In this document: one piece after another, positions 49,481 to 59,419 of the stretch
Layout of the letters: each line of letters starts with the position of its first letter
Position numbering within the stretch: the first letter of the stretch is position 1
Assembly (NCBI GenBank): GCA_963556145.1
Contig: OY744467.1
Location: 6,076,001 to 6,140,000, forward strand
Direction: 5' to 3'
DNA length: 64,000 nucleotides
From: Hygrocybe punicea
Lineage: Eukaryota; Basidiomycota; Agaricomycetes; Agaricales; Hygrophoraceae
Program-made: the position numbers and the translations under genes
Notes under the pieces: generated by a model
Told to the model about the DNA's origin: nothing
What the model saw: only the letters and a program-made list of their open reading frames with translations
Databases searched by the model: none

Positions 49481-49629
49481 CCAGCAACTCTACGGGTAGT
49501 TGCGAAAGCATATATTTGGTTTGCTGAGCCTGAATTTGTTGTGAATAGCAGAACCTACTATGGAAACCGGTGCAAAAGAACGAACAGGATATGGTAACTT
49601 ATTCCTATAAGAATGACCACCACGCACTC

Positions 49630-52600
49630 AAACCAATATTGCAGCACTTAATTTGCACGATGTGGACGTGACAGCATCTGCAGAGGGCGCATTGGCAGAC
49701 AAAATGCGAGCACTTACTGTCTCTCGGGCACCTGGCACTGACCCAGGACCCAACCTTGGGAACTCTCCCGAGTATTATGATTGCAGTAAATGATTGTTTC
49801 TTTCATATTTCACATGTACCGAAGATGCGTTTCTAGCGAGATATTTTAATCGTCATGCGAAACTCTCAATGCTGCACCCCACTGCCTTGCTCAAAGGATT
49901 CGACGTTTTAGTTCAGAATCTTTTTGGGCATGTTTCACAAACCACTGCTAATACATCTCTCAAAGTTGGCAAACACGTCCAACATGCATCGCTTTTGCAT
50001 ACACGTGGTCATGGAGGGCCCACCGAACAAGATGAACGCCTGATCTGCAGCATGCCTGCTGATATTCGCACCATATATAATCGATTCGATCTTGAACCCG
50101 AAGGAACGGTATTTGCGGCCTGTACTCAATGCACATGCTGTGCAATGTATGCTCCGACCTTAGACGCATCTTGTGGAGTTCTCCAGTATCCGATTCACTG
50201 TACAAAGGAGAAGTTTGGGAATATATGTGGATCTACTCTCATCAAAGAACGAGTCAAAAACGGACTCAGCATCACATATCCTGTATGACCCTTCCTATAC
50301 CTCCACCTCAACGATCACATTGCATCTATGCTATCGCAACCTGGAGTAGAGCAGGTTATACAGGCTCACTGGCAGTCTGGTGCACTCGTCCGCGAAATCA
50401 GAGACATTATTCATGCACCAATGATTAGGGCACTAAAGGATTCGAGTGGCCTGCCATTTCTTCGTGATTGTGGTACTGAACTGCAGCTCATTTGGGCACT
50501 CTGCGTCGACTGGTATAATCCATTCAAGAACAAGGCAGCTGGAAAAATTAGTTCCTCCGGCATAATGGCACTAGTGTGCCTAAGCCTTCCGCCGGAATTG
50601 CGTTTGAAGGAAGAGAATATCCTTGAATTTGGGATGCCAGGACCACAGGAGCCATCTGTCAATGCCATGAATGAATTTTTGGACCCGGTCATATTTGATC
50701 TTCAGGCGGCCTAAAGTCCTGGAACTTACTTTTCTCGAACTCACGACTTTCCTAATGGCCGTCTCGTCCGTTCCACTCTTGTCCCTGAGATTTCTGACAC
50801 ACTGGCATCTAAAAAAGTAACAGGCCATTGTAGTCATCGAAGCAAGTACTTTTGCTCCCGTTGTCGGCTGCCGCTGTCAGAGATCCACAACCTCGACAAG
50901 ACAAAATGGCCAAAGGGTCTAACTCGGGACGAACACGAGGAGCTAGCGAATACCTGGCTTGAAGCAGCCACAAAAACTCATCAGCGAAGCTAGAAAAGAA
51001 TCATGGAATTCGTTGGTCGTCCTTACTTAGGTTGCGTTACTGGCAGTCAACAGACTGGACGATCATCGAAGGCGTTCACGTCCTGCTGCTTGGTGTTGTA
51101 TCCCGTCAGTGTCGTGACCTCTTGGGGCTGAATTTCAAGGACCTTAAAGATTCAGATGATATTGACATTGACATTGTTACACCTGAACTTATGGCGCACG
51201 GTCGGAAGCAGCTGAGCAAAAATACGAAGAAAGCCCTCAAATACCTTCGCCTAGATGTACTTCGTGCTCTATGCCAGGAAAGGGGGATCACTGTTGTCTT
51301 CCCCAAGAATGGTAAAAGGCGAAAACAAGAATACATCTCTGCATTGCTAGTGAGTGTTAGCTAGACGTACTGTACATGGAATGTGCACTTAAAGGAAAAT
51401 AGGGTGATAGTGTTGCTGCACATAACACCATTGATGACGACGATGACTACGGCATTGCGTGCCTCTTTGACAACAGCATCGATAAGTCTGCTGATAGTGA
51501 TGCCGCCCCAATTCGTCCTTCGACTAAACCTTTACTCATTTCAACTTTCATCACAAAGCAAGTGCTTGAAGTGATCAGACATGTTATCGAGTCTACCATT
51601 CGACCATCTTGGCAAGCTCCCCCCCCTGCAAACTTTGGTTGTGCCGAGCATGGAAAATTGAAGGCCGACCAATGGTGGACATTACTTGAGTTTGATATCC
51701 CTGTTGCGCTGGTCAAGGCTTTGGAAACCAGGAAGAGCACGGGAAACATTGCAGATGATCACCGTGTGCATCGTATAGTTGAGCATACCATGGATCTAGC
51801 AATGGCGCTAGCTTGGGGGTTATCAAGGCGAACTTCGGAATATCATGCAGAGCAATATCAGTTTTACATGATGCGCTACATTCGTGGGATTGGGGAACTG
51901 TATCCAGACTACAATCTGAAGCCAATTCACCACTATGCGCTGCATATTGACGAGATGCTTGTTGGATTTGGGCCCCTTCATGGCATCTGGGCCTTCGCCC
52001 TTGAGCGCCTTGTTGGAAGGCTACAAGCGATGAATACTAGTTCGAGGATTGGTAAGGAAACTTTCAACATGTTACAACTAGCTAACTACCTGACCTAGGC
52101 GAGTTGGAGATGACAGTTGCAATCTCATTCCGCAGGAGAGGGAATTTGATGTGGCTTCTATCAAGGGATCAGTGCCCTGCTGTACTCAAAGAAGCCTGGA
52201 AGTCAATTCAGCCTAAGCTGCAGCTGGATGACTTGGACCGCTCACTACAGTATGGTCTAAAGCTAGAAGAGCCGATCAAAGCAAATTCCGCAAACCTCAG
52301 TTATCTGGATCACGAGATCAACATCGCATTCTCTGCGATGCTTCAGAAAGATGTTGGTGACCGTTCACAAGTATTCTTGCACCACCATTATTATCTTGCC
52401 GGCATCTTATACTCTGACTTCCATTCATCGTTCAAGCACAGTATCATCTACTACTATTCTAGAAGTCAGGTTACTTCCCACGTAAAACCTGCACAGATAC
52501 GTGCCATCTTTTCTCGCAAAGATCGAGATGACACAGGCCAGGTCTATCACCGGGTTTACTTTGCTATCCATGAGTACATACCATCGGATACAAATCCTTT

Positions 52601-52814
52601 TGCCACCTATCCTGACTTCCAAGCTGCGATTTTTCACCAAGAGCCCCACCACGTTGTGCAAGTCATTCATGCAACGCAGGTTCATTGCCACACAAACCAA
52701 TACGTATGGGATAAGGGTCTGGTAGTAATGCGCGCAATTGACAGGGTCAGTAGTAACTTCATCTCTTCCACACTCACTCAAGGATATTGCAGGAGTATTG
52801 AGAAGCATTATTAA
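49630..52814 (+). pseudogene. Tnp2-type (CACTA/En-Spm) transposase, decayed
   Basis: Blocks appear in order. The N-terminal part reads LHDVDVTASAEGALADKMRA. A Cys-rich segment (CTQCTCCAMYAPT ... CGVLQYPIHC) follows, then AHWQSGALVREIRDIIHAPM and TELQLIWALCVDWYNPFKNK. After these come GLPFL/MALVCLSLPPELR, TYFSRTHDFPNGR, HRSKYFCSRCRLPLSEIHNL, RYWQSTDWTIIEGVHVLLLG, RPSWQAPPPANFGCAEHGKL, GFGPLHGIWAFALERLVGRL and a C-terminal domain ending at 52814. This matches the fungal Tnp2 (Transposase_21) family from memory. It is broken by TAA at 50712-50714 where relatives have Trp, and by a frame change near 50985-51000 (HQRS-stop; the other frame resumes NHGIRWSSLL). Short introns are near 51352-51400 and 52050-52100. 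No CACTA ends were found. Confidence 0.75.
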
Positions 52815-52954
52815 TAACTGATTATTGACAAATCCATTTGCTGTGTGATCTGGTATTTTACCCTTATCCTTGTGCTTGTACTCTGAGGAAATTTTTATCT
52901 GTAAAGCAAGTTGAAAGGCGCATTTGATCTCGTGTGATGAAGGATGTTACTAAC

Positions 52955-52962
52955 GTTCAAAA
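52955..52962. repeat. Left 8-bp target duplication of hAT-like copy 2
   Basis: The sequence gttcaaaa is repeated exactly at 53877-53884. Confidence 0.9.
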
Positions 52963-53876
52963 TAGTGTTGCCGTAGTTCGGTTCCGAACCTAGCCGAACC
53001 CGGTTCAAACCCTGAACCGAACCCTAAGTTCGGTCTAAGTTCAGCCAAGTGCTGAACTGGACCGCGGGTTCAGTTCCGGGTTTCAAGGCCTGCCGGATTT
53101 CCTGAACGGCTCCAAACTGAGTTCAAACCGCGAATGCGGATATTTTTAAGGTATTGATTTCATTTGTTTTTCGTATTTCTTTACTTACTATTTCGTGTTA
53201 AACGGCATCATGTGACCGGCCGTGACCTTTCACGCAACACAGCAACATCAACGTGGGTTGAACACAACACAATTTGTGTTGTGTTCATCAAGGTATGTTT
53301 CGATTTTTTCTTAACTTTACTAATGTTATTTGCGACAGGCAACTCGACCACACCCCCCTTGGCACAAGTTGAATGCCAACGCCATCGCAATGCCAAGGGA
53401 CGCGGGACAGCAGCAACACCACCACCACCACCACCACCACCACCACCAGCGGCGGCAACAGCAACGGCAACGGCAACGGCAACCAGGCAACGACAACGGC
53501 AATGGCCAGCAGCAGCAGCAGCAATGGCCACGACAGCAGCAACAGCAGCAGTGGCAGCAGCAATGGCGATGGCAGCAGCGGCAGCAACAGCAGCAGTGGC
53601 AGCGCCGGACGGCTCCCCCGCAGCCCAACTACCTCGCGAAGTGCAGCGCCGTATCAATTGATACGTGCCTGCCATTCGCGAGGAGAACAGAGCTCATGGG
53701 GTGAGCCCACCTCGGTCCGGGGTTCAGACTGCGTCTGAACCCAGACCGAACGCGGAGAGACGGTTCGATGCCGTCTGGGTTCCGGTTTGGCGCAGGGCCA
53801 AACCGGACCCGAAGTTTGGTTCGCGGTTCCACCAAAAAGGGTCGGAACCGGACCGAACTGAACTTCGGCAACACTA
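52963..53876 (-). mobile_element. hAT-like non-autonomous element, copy 2 (914 bp)
   Basis: It has the same TAGTGTTGCCG inverted ends as copy 1, in reverse orientation, with perfect 8-bp duplications. It keeps the G/C-rich subterminal parts, the shared palindromic motif and a shorter CAG/CAA/CCA triplet tract. An intron-like segment (tcaag/gtatgt ... gacag/gcaac, about 53290-53340) is visible. No transposase is encoded. It is about 500 bp shorter than copy 1, almost all in the triplet region. Confidence 0.85.
53632..53683 (-). repeat. Shared palindromic motif, copy 4
   Basis: It runs from cctcgcgaa to ttcgcgagg with centre cgccgtatcaattgatacg. It is nearly identical to the reverse complement of copy 2. 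Confidence 0.8.
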
Positions 53877-53884
53877 GTTCAAAA
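53877..53884. repeat. Right 8-bp target duplication of hAT-like copy 2
   Basis: The sequence gttcaaaa is identical to 52955-52962. Confidence 0.9.
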
Positions 53885-53915
53885 CTTAGGATTTGACTAT
53901 AACTACAAAAGATTA

Positions 53916-54119
53916 TTGTATGCGCCGCCTACAAAGCTTTTCCACCCAACCGTAAATCACGCCGGGCTACCTTCCTCGCAGATGTACTTTTCAGATATCG
54001 ATGGAGAAATTCACGAAAGACCCAGTCTTGATCATAAGAGAGCAAGACAGGATAGCGCTGTGATGCCTGCCAGACAGGAAAGTCAGACAGGTTCACCACT
54101 ACGGAAACAAACGGTGTAA
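53916..54119 (+). pseudogene. ORF fragment interrupted by a solo LTR
   Basis: A frame encodes MYFSDIDGEIHERPSLDHKR and a Gln/Ser/Arg-rich continuation up to LRKQ, where the LTR begins. Skipping the LTR (54115-54908 and one acgg) the frame continues about 30 codons (TDVDTSVILRASG). I do not recognise the family. It may be a fragment of a gene cut by the LTR, or chance. Confidence 0.3.
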
Positions 54120-54908
54120 AGGCGAGGTCGGGGTGGCTGCGGAATAATAATCCTAAGCCTGTGGGGGTCAGCGTAGAAGTGACTAGGAATAGTCTAACAA
54201 GCTTCAGTAAAATGATAGGATATAAATGGTAAGAAGCCGCCGAGTAAACTACTGAAATCTATCGAGACCGGTCGAAGCCGACAAAGCCGACGATGTCAGG
54301 TATGGCGGGTCGGGTGTCGGGTGACGAGGGACGTAGAGATAAAGGCGGTAGAATGACGGGGAGAGCGTCGAGGAATCCGACGAGCAATGTGTGCGTTGGA
54401 TTTTACTGAGAGACTAATTCTCAGAGAGAGGAAACAGGGGAACTGGTTTCTTATTATGAGACGGCGCTTGGGCACCGTTTTTATACTACAAATTTCTGTA
54501 CCTAGATTCGGACGAGAGTCCTCGGCCGATGAGAGGGAACAAAGGAGAATAAAAATGGGGAAGTAGGAAGAGCGTTGCGAGGCGACAATGACAGGGAAAA
54601 TGGGTGGAAGATATAAAAACCGTAAAAGATGCAATATACTTTACTATATCCCCATAAGGAAGACGCTAGGCGTGAATAAGGCAAGTCCGATGTCGGGATC
54701 CCAGTCCGATGAGATCTATCTTTGATATTTGAAGTTCCGTGAGTTTAGGAGATAGACCGACCAGGTACGTGAGTGGCCGTGCTAGTCGGTATGCATCGGG
54801 TTGCGTCGGGTTGCGTCGGGTTCGAGCGTAGATTGCTAGAGACGTCGGGTTCGAGCGGATTCGCGAGATATCGATGTTACGGCCTCAGAGGGTCGAGGAC
54901 CCTCTACA
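54115..54908 (-). mobile_element. Solo LTR, 794 bp
   Basis: It starts TGTAAAGGCG and ends CCCTCTACA on the plus strand, that is TGTA...TACA termini, with acgg on each side (54111-54114 and 54909-54912). On the minus strand it contains a TATA-like tagtataaaaacgg and a downstream pyrimidine-rich leader, as expected of an LTR promoter. No internal retroelement genes adjoin it, so it is probably a product of LTR-LTR recombination. The element's superfamily is not determined. Confidence 0.6.
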
Positions 54909-55030
54909 ACGGTTACCGATGTCGATACTAGCGTAATCTTGCGCGCATCAGGTTGTTTATGGAGTGGCAGGCCTACATCCAAGTGCTGCTTCGCAAGTTG
55001 TCGTATATAGATCTTAGAATGGTAATGACA

Positions 55031-55393
55031 TCAGTTATAACTTGATTTCATGAGGGGAGTAGAACATACTTGAATGGCTTCATACTGCTCAGGGGGCCAG
55101 TTAAGCCAGTACGTGAATTTGGCATAGGTGGCACTGGCTGGCTTCACAATTTGATTCGGAGAGTTAGAGCTAGTAGAACTTGAGGTGGCAGCAGGTGTAG
55201 CGCTTTCAGTCGGTTGATCGGTTTGATCACTAGATACCCACTGGCGCCCGTCGTCGCTGGTGGCTGGAGGAGTGCGAGGCCGGGGTGTGAAAGGCCCTGG
55301 GTTGGTTTTTGAAACTGTTTGTCGCGAACTTGGAACCATTTGGTGCATAACGGTACCACGACTGGGCTTTCTGAGGACTGGGACTCTTGGCAT
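55031..55393 (-). CDS. Hypothetical Ser/Thr/Pro-rich protein fragment
   Basis: A 120-codon frame (MPRVPVLRKPSRGTVMHQMV...), Ser/Thr-rich in the middle, contains FTYWLNWPPEQYEAIQ near its end. An overlapping frame (55144-55602) also reads coherently at its start (MPRYKDMWDQILFDRAPESS), suggesting one gene with a frameshift or intron near 55400. The family is unknown. It overlaps the first exon of the WD40-type gene on the other strand, so one of the two calls is likely wrong there. Confidence 0.3.
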   Translation of the reverse strand: MPRVPVLRKPSRGTVMHQMVPSSRQTVSKTNPGPFTPRPRTPPATSDDGRQWVSSDQTDQPTESATPAATSSSTSSNSPNQIVKPASATYAKFTYWLNWPPEQYEAIQVCSTPLMKSSYN

Positions 55394-55520
55394 TGGATGT
55401 GTTTGGAAGATTCAGGTGCACGATCAAATAATATCTGGTCCCACATATCTTTGTACCTAGGCATGAAAGGTGAAAGACAATGGGCACCATGACTCAGCCC
55501 GCCACTCATGTTACTTGCCC

Positions 55521-57121
55521 ATGGAGCACAAATACCTGTTCTTCCGCTTGCGCCATCTGCCGTCCGTGGGAAGTGGACCCATGAATACGGTCTGTTTATC
55601 ACCAGATGGTGTCGTACTTCTGAGCGGTGGTAAGCATCTTGTGTTCACTGGCATGCATCTGCTAGAATTGATGTCGAGATCCTTGAGGTACCGATGGTTG
55701 CTTGAGGGTCTGGGCTGTCTCTTCTGGAAATCTCAGGCAATCACTGCGACTTACCAGACATATTCTCGCAATCTGTTGGATCCATATCAGAGGTCTCCCA
55801 TTGGTGCTTGTGGGAGTGTCGGATGGCTCTGTCTCACTCTCTCGTGTTCAGGAGGTGAAGCTTTGCAAGTTTAACAATGTAGTGATATGGGTGATGACTC
55901 CCGTAACGTCAACAGGGTGAATTAAAATTGGCTTTCAAGGGCTACGCATCTAGCCCAGTTGATTACATGCATCTAGACTTTGCAGACAACAACGTTGCGA
56001 TAATCAGTGGGCGGCTTATGTGCATGTGGTTCATCAAGTCATTTCCGTGCAATGGCGAGACAAGTTTCTCTATTACTGACCTTCCAACTCCGGAATACTT
56101 GACAACCCCTTGCAACAATTCACCGAATGTCATGCATGCCAGATCTGTTCATTTTCTATCCGAAACTGGGACTGCCCTCATGTCATTTGTCGAGGATGAT
56201 ATCCACGGAACAAATAGTCAATTGTAACCTTTTTCCTTCTCGTGAACTTGTACTATGATGTTAATATCTTTGCGGATCAGGGCTATCTTTCAGATACATC
56301 CATGGCAAACAGTGAAAGCTGTGGCCATCAACCGCCGCATGTCAGTGCCACTTTTCCTTCACTTCTTATCTGACAGTAGTGTGCAGTGGTCTTTCCGCTC
56401 TGAGCGGCGATCGCAATATTTATGCATTCACAAACTTGTTCGATGGTATAGAACTCTATTCTGCAACAACTCTTGAACACCAGCTATCAATCATGCAAGC
56501 TGTTGACCCCTGCAACAACATAGCTCTTGGCCTCGTCTTGGTTGCCAGAAAAATCGTCATCTCGGGCAGTTCAGATGGGGTAATTAGCATATACAAACAA
56601 GATACTGGTCAAATCATGGCGCGACTCAATTCTCCCACTTTAAGCTGTAAGCTGCATCGCCGCAATTACCCTGTTGATAATCTTACAACCCATTTCAGCG
56701 GCGGTTCAAGCAGTGACGGTGCGGCTACTTATTATTCATCAGGGTATTTGGTGATTGAACCGCCACAGGCTTGTTCCAGGAAGCAGGCAATTGTTTTGGT
56801 TGGCGGTTCTGTTGATGGGGACATATTCATCTGGGAATCAATGACGGTATGTACCCTACCGCATGTATGTCTATATAACCATCTCAACTTCAAACTACAG
56901 GTACAACCACAGTCTAGAGCAGTTGCTCATTCATGCACGTTCCTCATTGCTGTCGTCACAATAATATCTACCTTTTATATTCTCTATTCATATTGTTCTT
57001 CTGTATGGTATTTCTTCCTCTTCCTCTTCCCCTTATTCAGGGTGGTTGCTTCTTTCATCTCCCTGCATGCCTCATATGCATCATCATTATTTTTTGGGTA
57101 GTGATTTTCTTGGCCATGTAA
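55521..57121 (+). CDS. WD40-repeat protein, possibly with a C-terminal membrane tail; integrity uncertain
   Basis: The ATG at 55521 begins MEHKYLFFRLRHLPSVGSGP, then NTVCLSPDGVVLLSGG up to a donor (ggtg/gtaagc). Later exons read RVWAVSSGNLRQSLR, IISGRLMCMWFIK, ARSVHFLSETGTALMSFVED, GDRNIYAFTNLFDGIELYSA, VISGSSDGVISIYKQDTGQI and VGGSVDGDIFIWE, each a beta-propeller blade (GxxDG...IxIW/Y). The order matches a WD40 protein group common in Agaricomycetes. The last segment (57000-57121) is strongly hydrophobic and could be a membrane anchor. About six introns must be removed. I could not prove that all junctions keep frame, so it may be decayed. Confidence 0.5.
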
Positions 57122-57539
57122 TTGTGATTACTCTAATACAAGGCCAAGTAGTGGATAATTGCAAATTGCAAAATATTGTTGGCAACACGTACTTCCTTGA
57201 AATCCAAATCAAGATATTGGGTCACTTCCGGTAAGATTTTCTGAATTTTTTAAATCCATATCTCCGATCTCGACCCTAGTTTACACTAACTGGTACTACT
57301 CACCGAAAATAAACTATTTCAAGTTGTAAACCGTAACGTCTGTTGTATAATATTTTGTAATAGAAGCTGGCAAATGCTAGACACATCGATATGGATGCCG
57401 AGTCTGAGGTCTTCCTCTGGCTGCAAACCCTTCCAGACGAAGACGACGATAACACCCAAGCTGCACATGCGGCGTTGGGTGTCTCTGTTGCTATGACAGC
57501 CATTTATCGCGAAGAACGAGCTCACCAGCTCGCTGGCTA
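57122..57539. other. Intergenic, nothing recognised
   Basis: A Ser/Ala-rich minus-strand frame at 57319-57540 follows the glucan-synthase relic but no longer resembles it. Confidence 0.35.
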
Positions 57540-59280
57540 CCATAGAATGACCACATGAAGACGACGACGGCCAAAGTACCGGTGATCAAGGGAATAGAGG
57601 AGGCAATGCATAAATGATTACGCCCACTGACAACTGTGTGCGCAGCTCCAAAGACCAAGCCATTGTGTTGTCGTCAGCGAGCAGGGTCCATGCCAGATGA
57701 GGATGTGGGGGAGCCGACATTTTGAGGTAGTTAGGAGCAGTAGTATTCGGGGGAAGACGATCCAAACCCACCGCCATCGGTATCACCGTAGTAGTAATCA
57801 TCAAAACCCCAGATGTTGAGCCGGACATACGTGGGCCAAGTTGACGTGGTCTCAAGCACTCATTCACCATCTGGATTCTGAACCATGAGTGATGGGATTC
57901 CCTGATCGAAACCCCAGTTTTTGAAAGGACCACGGGCCAAGAACTGCGGTGCTCGTCACTGCGCCCAAGAATATCCATGATCTGCATGTACAACAGCAGA
58001 GGTCAATAAGGCGAGGTGACTCCAGTCTGCATGTTTCGTCAGCGCGTGATAATAATAATAAAAAGGATAAACTTGATACATTGCACCACGATATGTTGAT
58101 CCGCCCAGAAATTCCCGGGTCCTGGAACACGGAAGGGCTAATGGACGTGACATTCTCCTAGTTGTTCCAAGAGATCGAGTTTTGGCCAAAGTTCTAGGCG
58201 TACTTAAACATATCGCACCGAAATCATTGTGTGTAAACGTATAGTTCCCATTGCTAAATCAACCAGGTCGAGTTGTAGTCGTTTTCCGGAAAGACCATGA
58301 CATTTGTGGAAAAACATTTCCAAATCATCAGGTTGTCTACGCTCTGTAATCAATACAAGCTAAAAAAGGAGTACGCACTCCATTTGTTGCATTGCCAACC
58401 GCAGCAGCAGGATTGTTGAATTGGATGGCTAGTATGCCATCGGGAACGCTCTCCAATGTCACAGACCATGCGGAAGTCAAACCGCCCAGTATCTTCGACG
58501 GATCCGGATTGCTAACATTGCCCCATACAATACTGCCCTGTCGGATGGTTGGGTTTCCACCTTTTCTGGAGGAAGACATCTTGAAAGATGTGGTATTCGT
58601 GACGCTGTCGCATTTCATCGCGGTGTTGCATTAACGTAACCAGCCTCGACGTGGATGCGAGCGTCGTGACCTGGAACGAATGTAATGAGAGCGGGCCGGG
58701 GTAACACCCATTGGTTGACAGGAACAAGCGCCTTGAAGCCGTAAGGATCCACAGTGAGGAACGGAAGACAGCCGTACCATGGAGCGACACAATATCAAGG
58801 GATGACGACCGAGAATGTATTGTCGAATGGTGCGAAGAGATTTTGCACCACGGTGCCGGATTGAAAAGGGTGGATATCCATAGCGATTGCATACAGTCAA
58901 AAGTATAGGTTTTGGTCACATTCTCGTTCGTGAACAACAGCCAAACTCGGTCATAGAAAACACCATGTAGGGTTTGTGTAGAACCAATAGCAGCCCCGAC
59001 CAAAGACCCATTTCTGTCTCCGTCTGGTTGGAACACGAGACGCTGGATCCTGTAAGTCTACGAACGAGTTGACGCAGACTCAGAGAGGACTCTTCACTCT
59101 GACCTCTTGAACATAAATTCTGAGTTGTGTAGCATAGGTTATAATATGCGGGTCCGAGGGTACTGGATGCTGTCATACCCCCGGGAGGCATTGATGCAAT
59201 TGTTGTTGTAGCCTGACAGGTTCGATACATCCTCTCTTCCACAAATTAAGACCACTCCATCGTGGGTACTTGTGGATACA
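57540..59280 (-). pseudogene. ags1: Alpha-1,3-glucan synthase fragment, decayed
   Basis: Minus-strand blocks belong to the extracellular part and first membrane region of fungal alpha-1,3-glucan synthase, which makes cell-wall glucan at the plasma membrane. In order these are VWLLFTNENVTKTYTFDCMQ, SGTVVQNLFAPFDNTF, DPYGFKALVPVNQWVLPRPA, KCDSVTNTTSFKM, SAWSVTLESVPDGILAIQFN and NPAAAVGNATNGVRTPFLA. Then follow WPTYVRLNIWGFDDYYYGDT, RLPPNTTAPNYLKMSAPPHP and PLITGTLAVVVFMWSFYG. The blocks sit in different frames (changes near 58780, 58630 and 57740, plus a TGA after PDGE), and introns remain. The amylase-like N-terminus and the cytosolic glycosyltransferase domain are absent. It is a broken genomic copy, not a retrocopy. 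Confidence 0.75.
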
Positions 59281-59419
59281 ACAAACGTGCAACCTTATTC
59301 TGTTTTTTGGACCTGTACGCTTTCTGAATTAGCATAAAACAACCGGAAATTTTGTAGCGAACCTTCGTAGTCAGTACTGCCATGGCACTCTGTTGGAAGA
59401 GCAGACGTCAACTGGTCCA

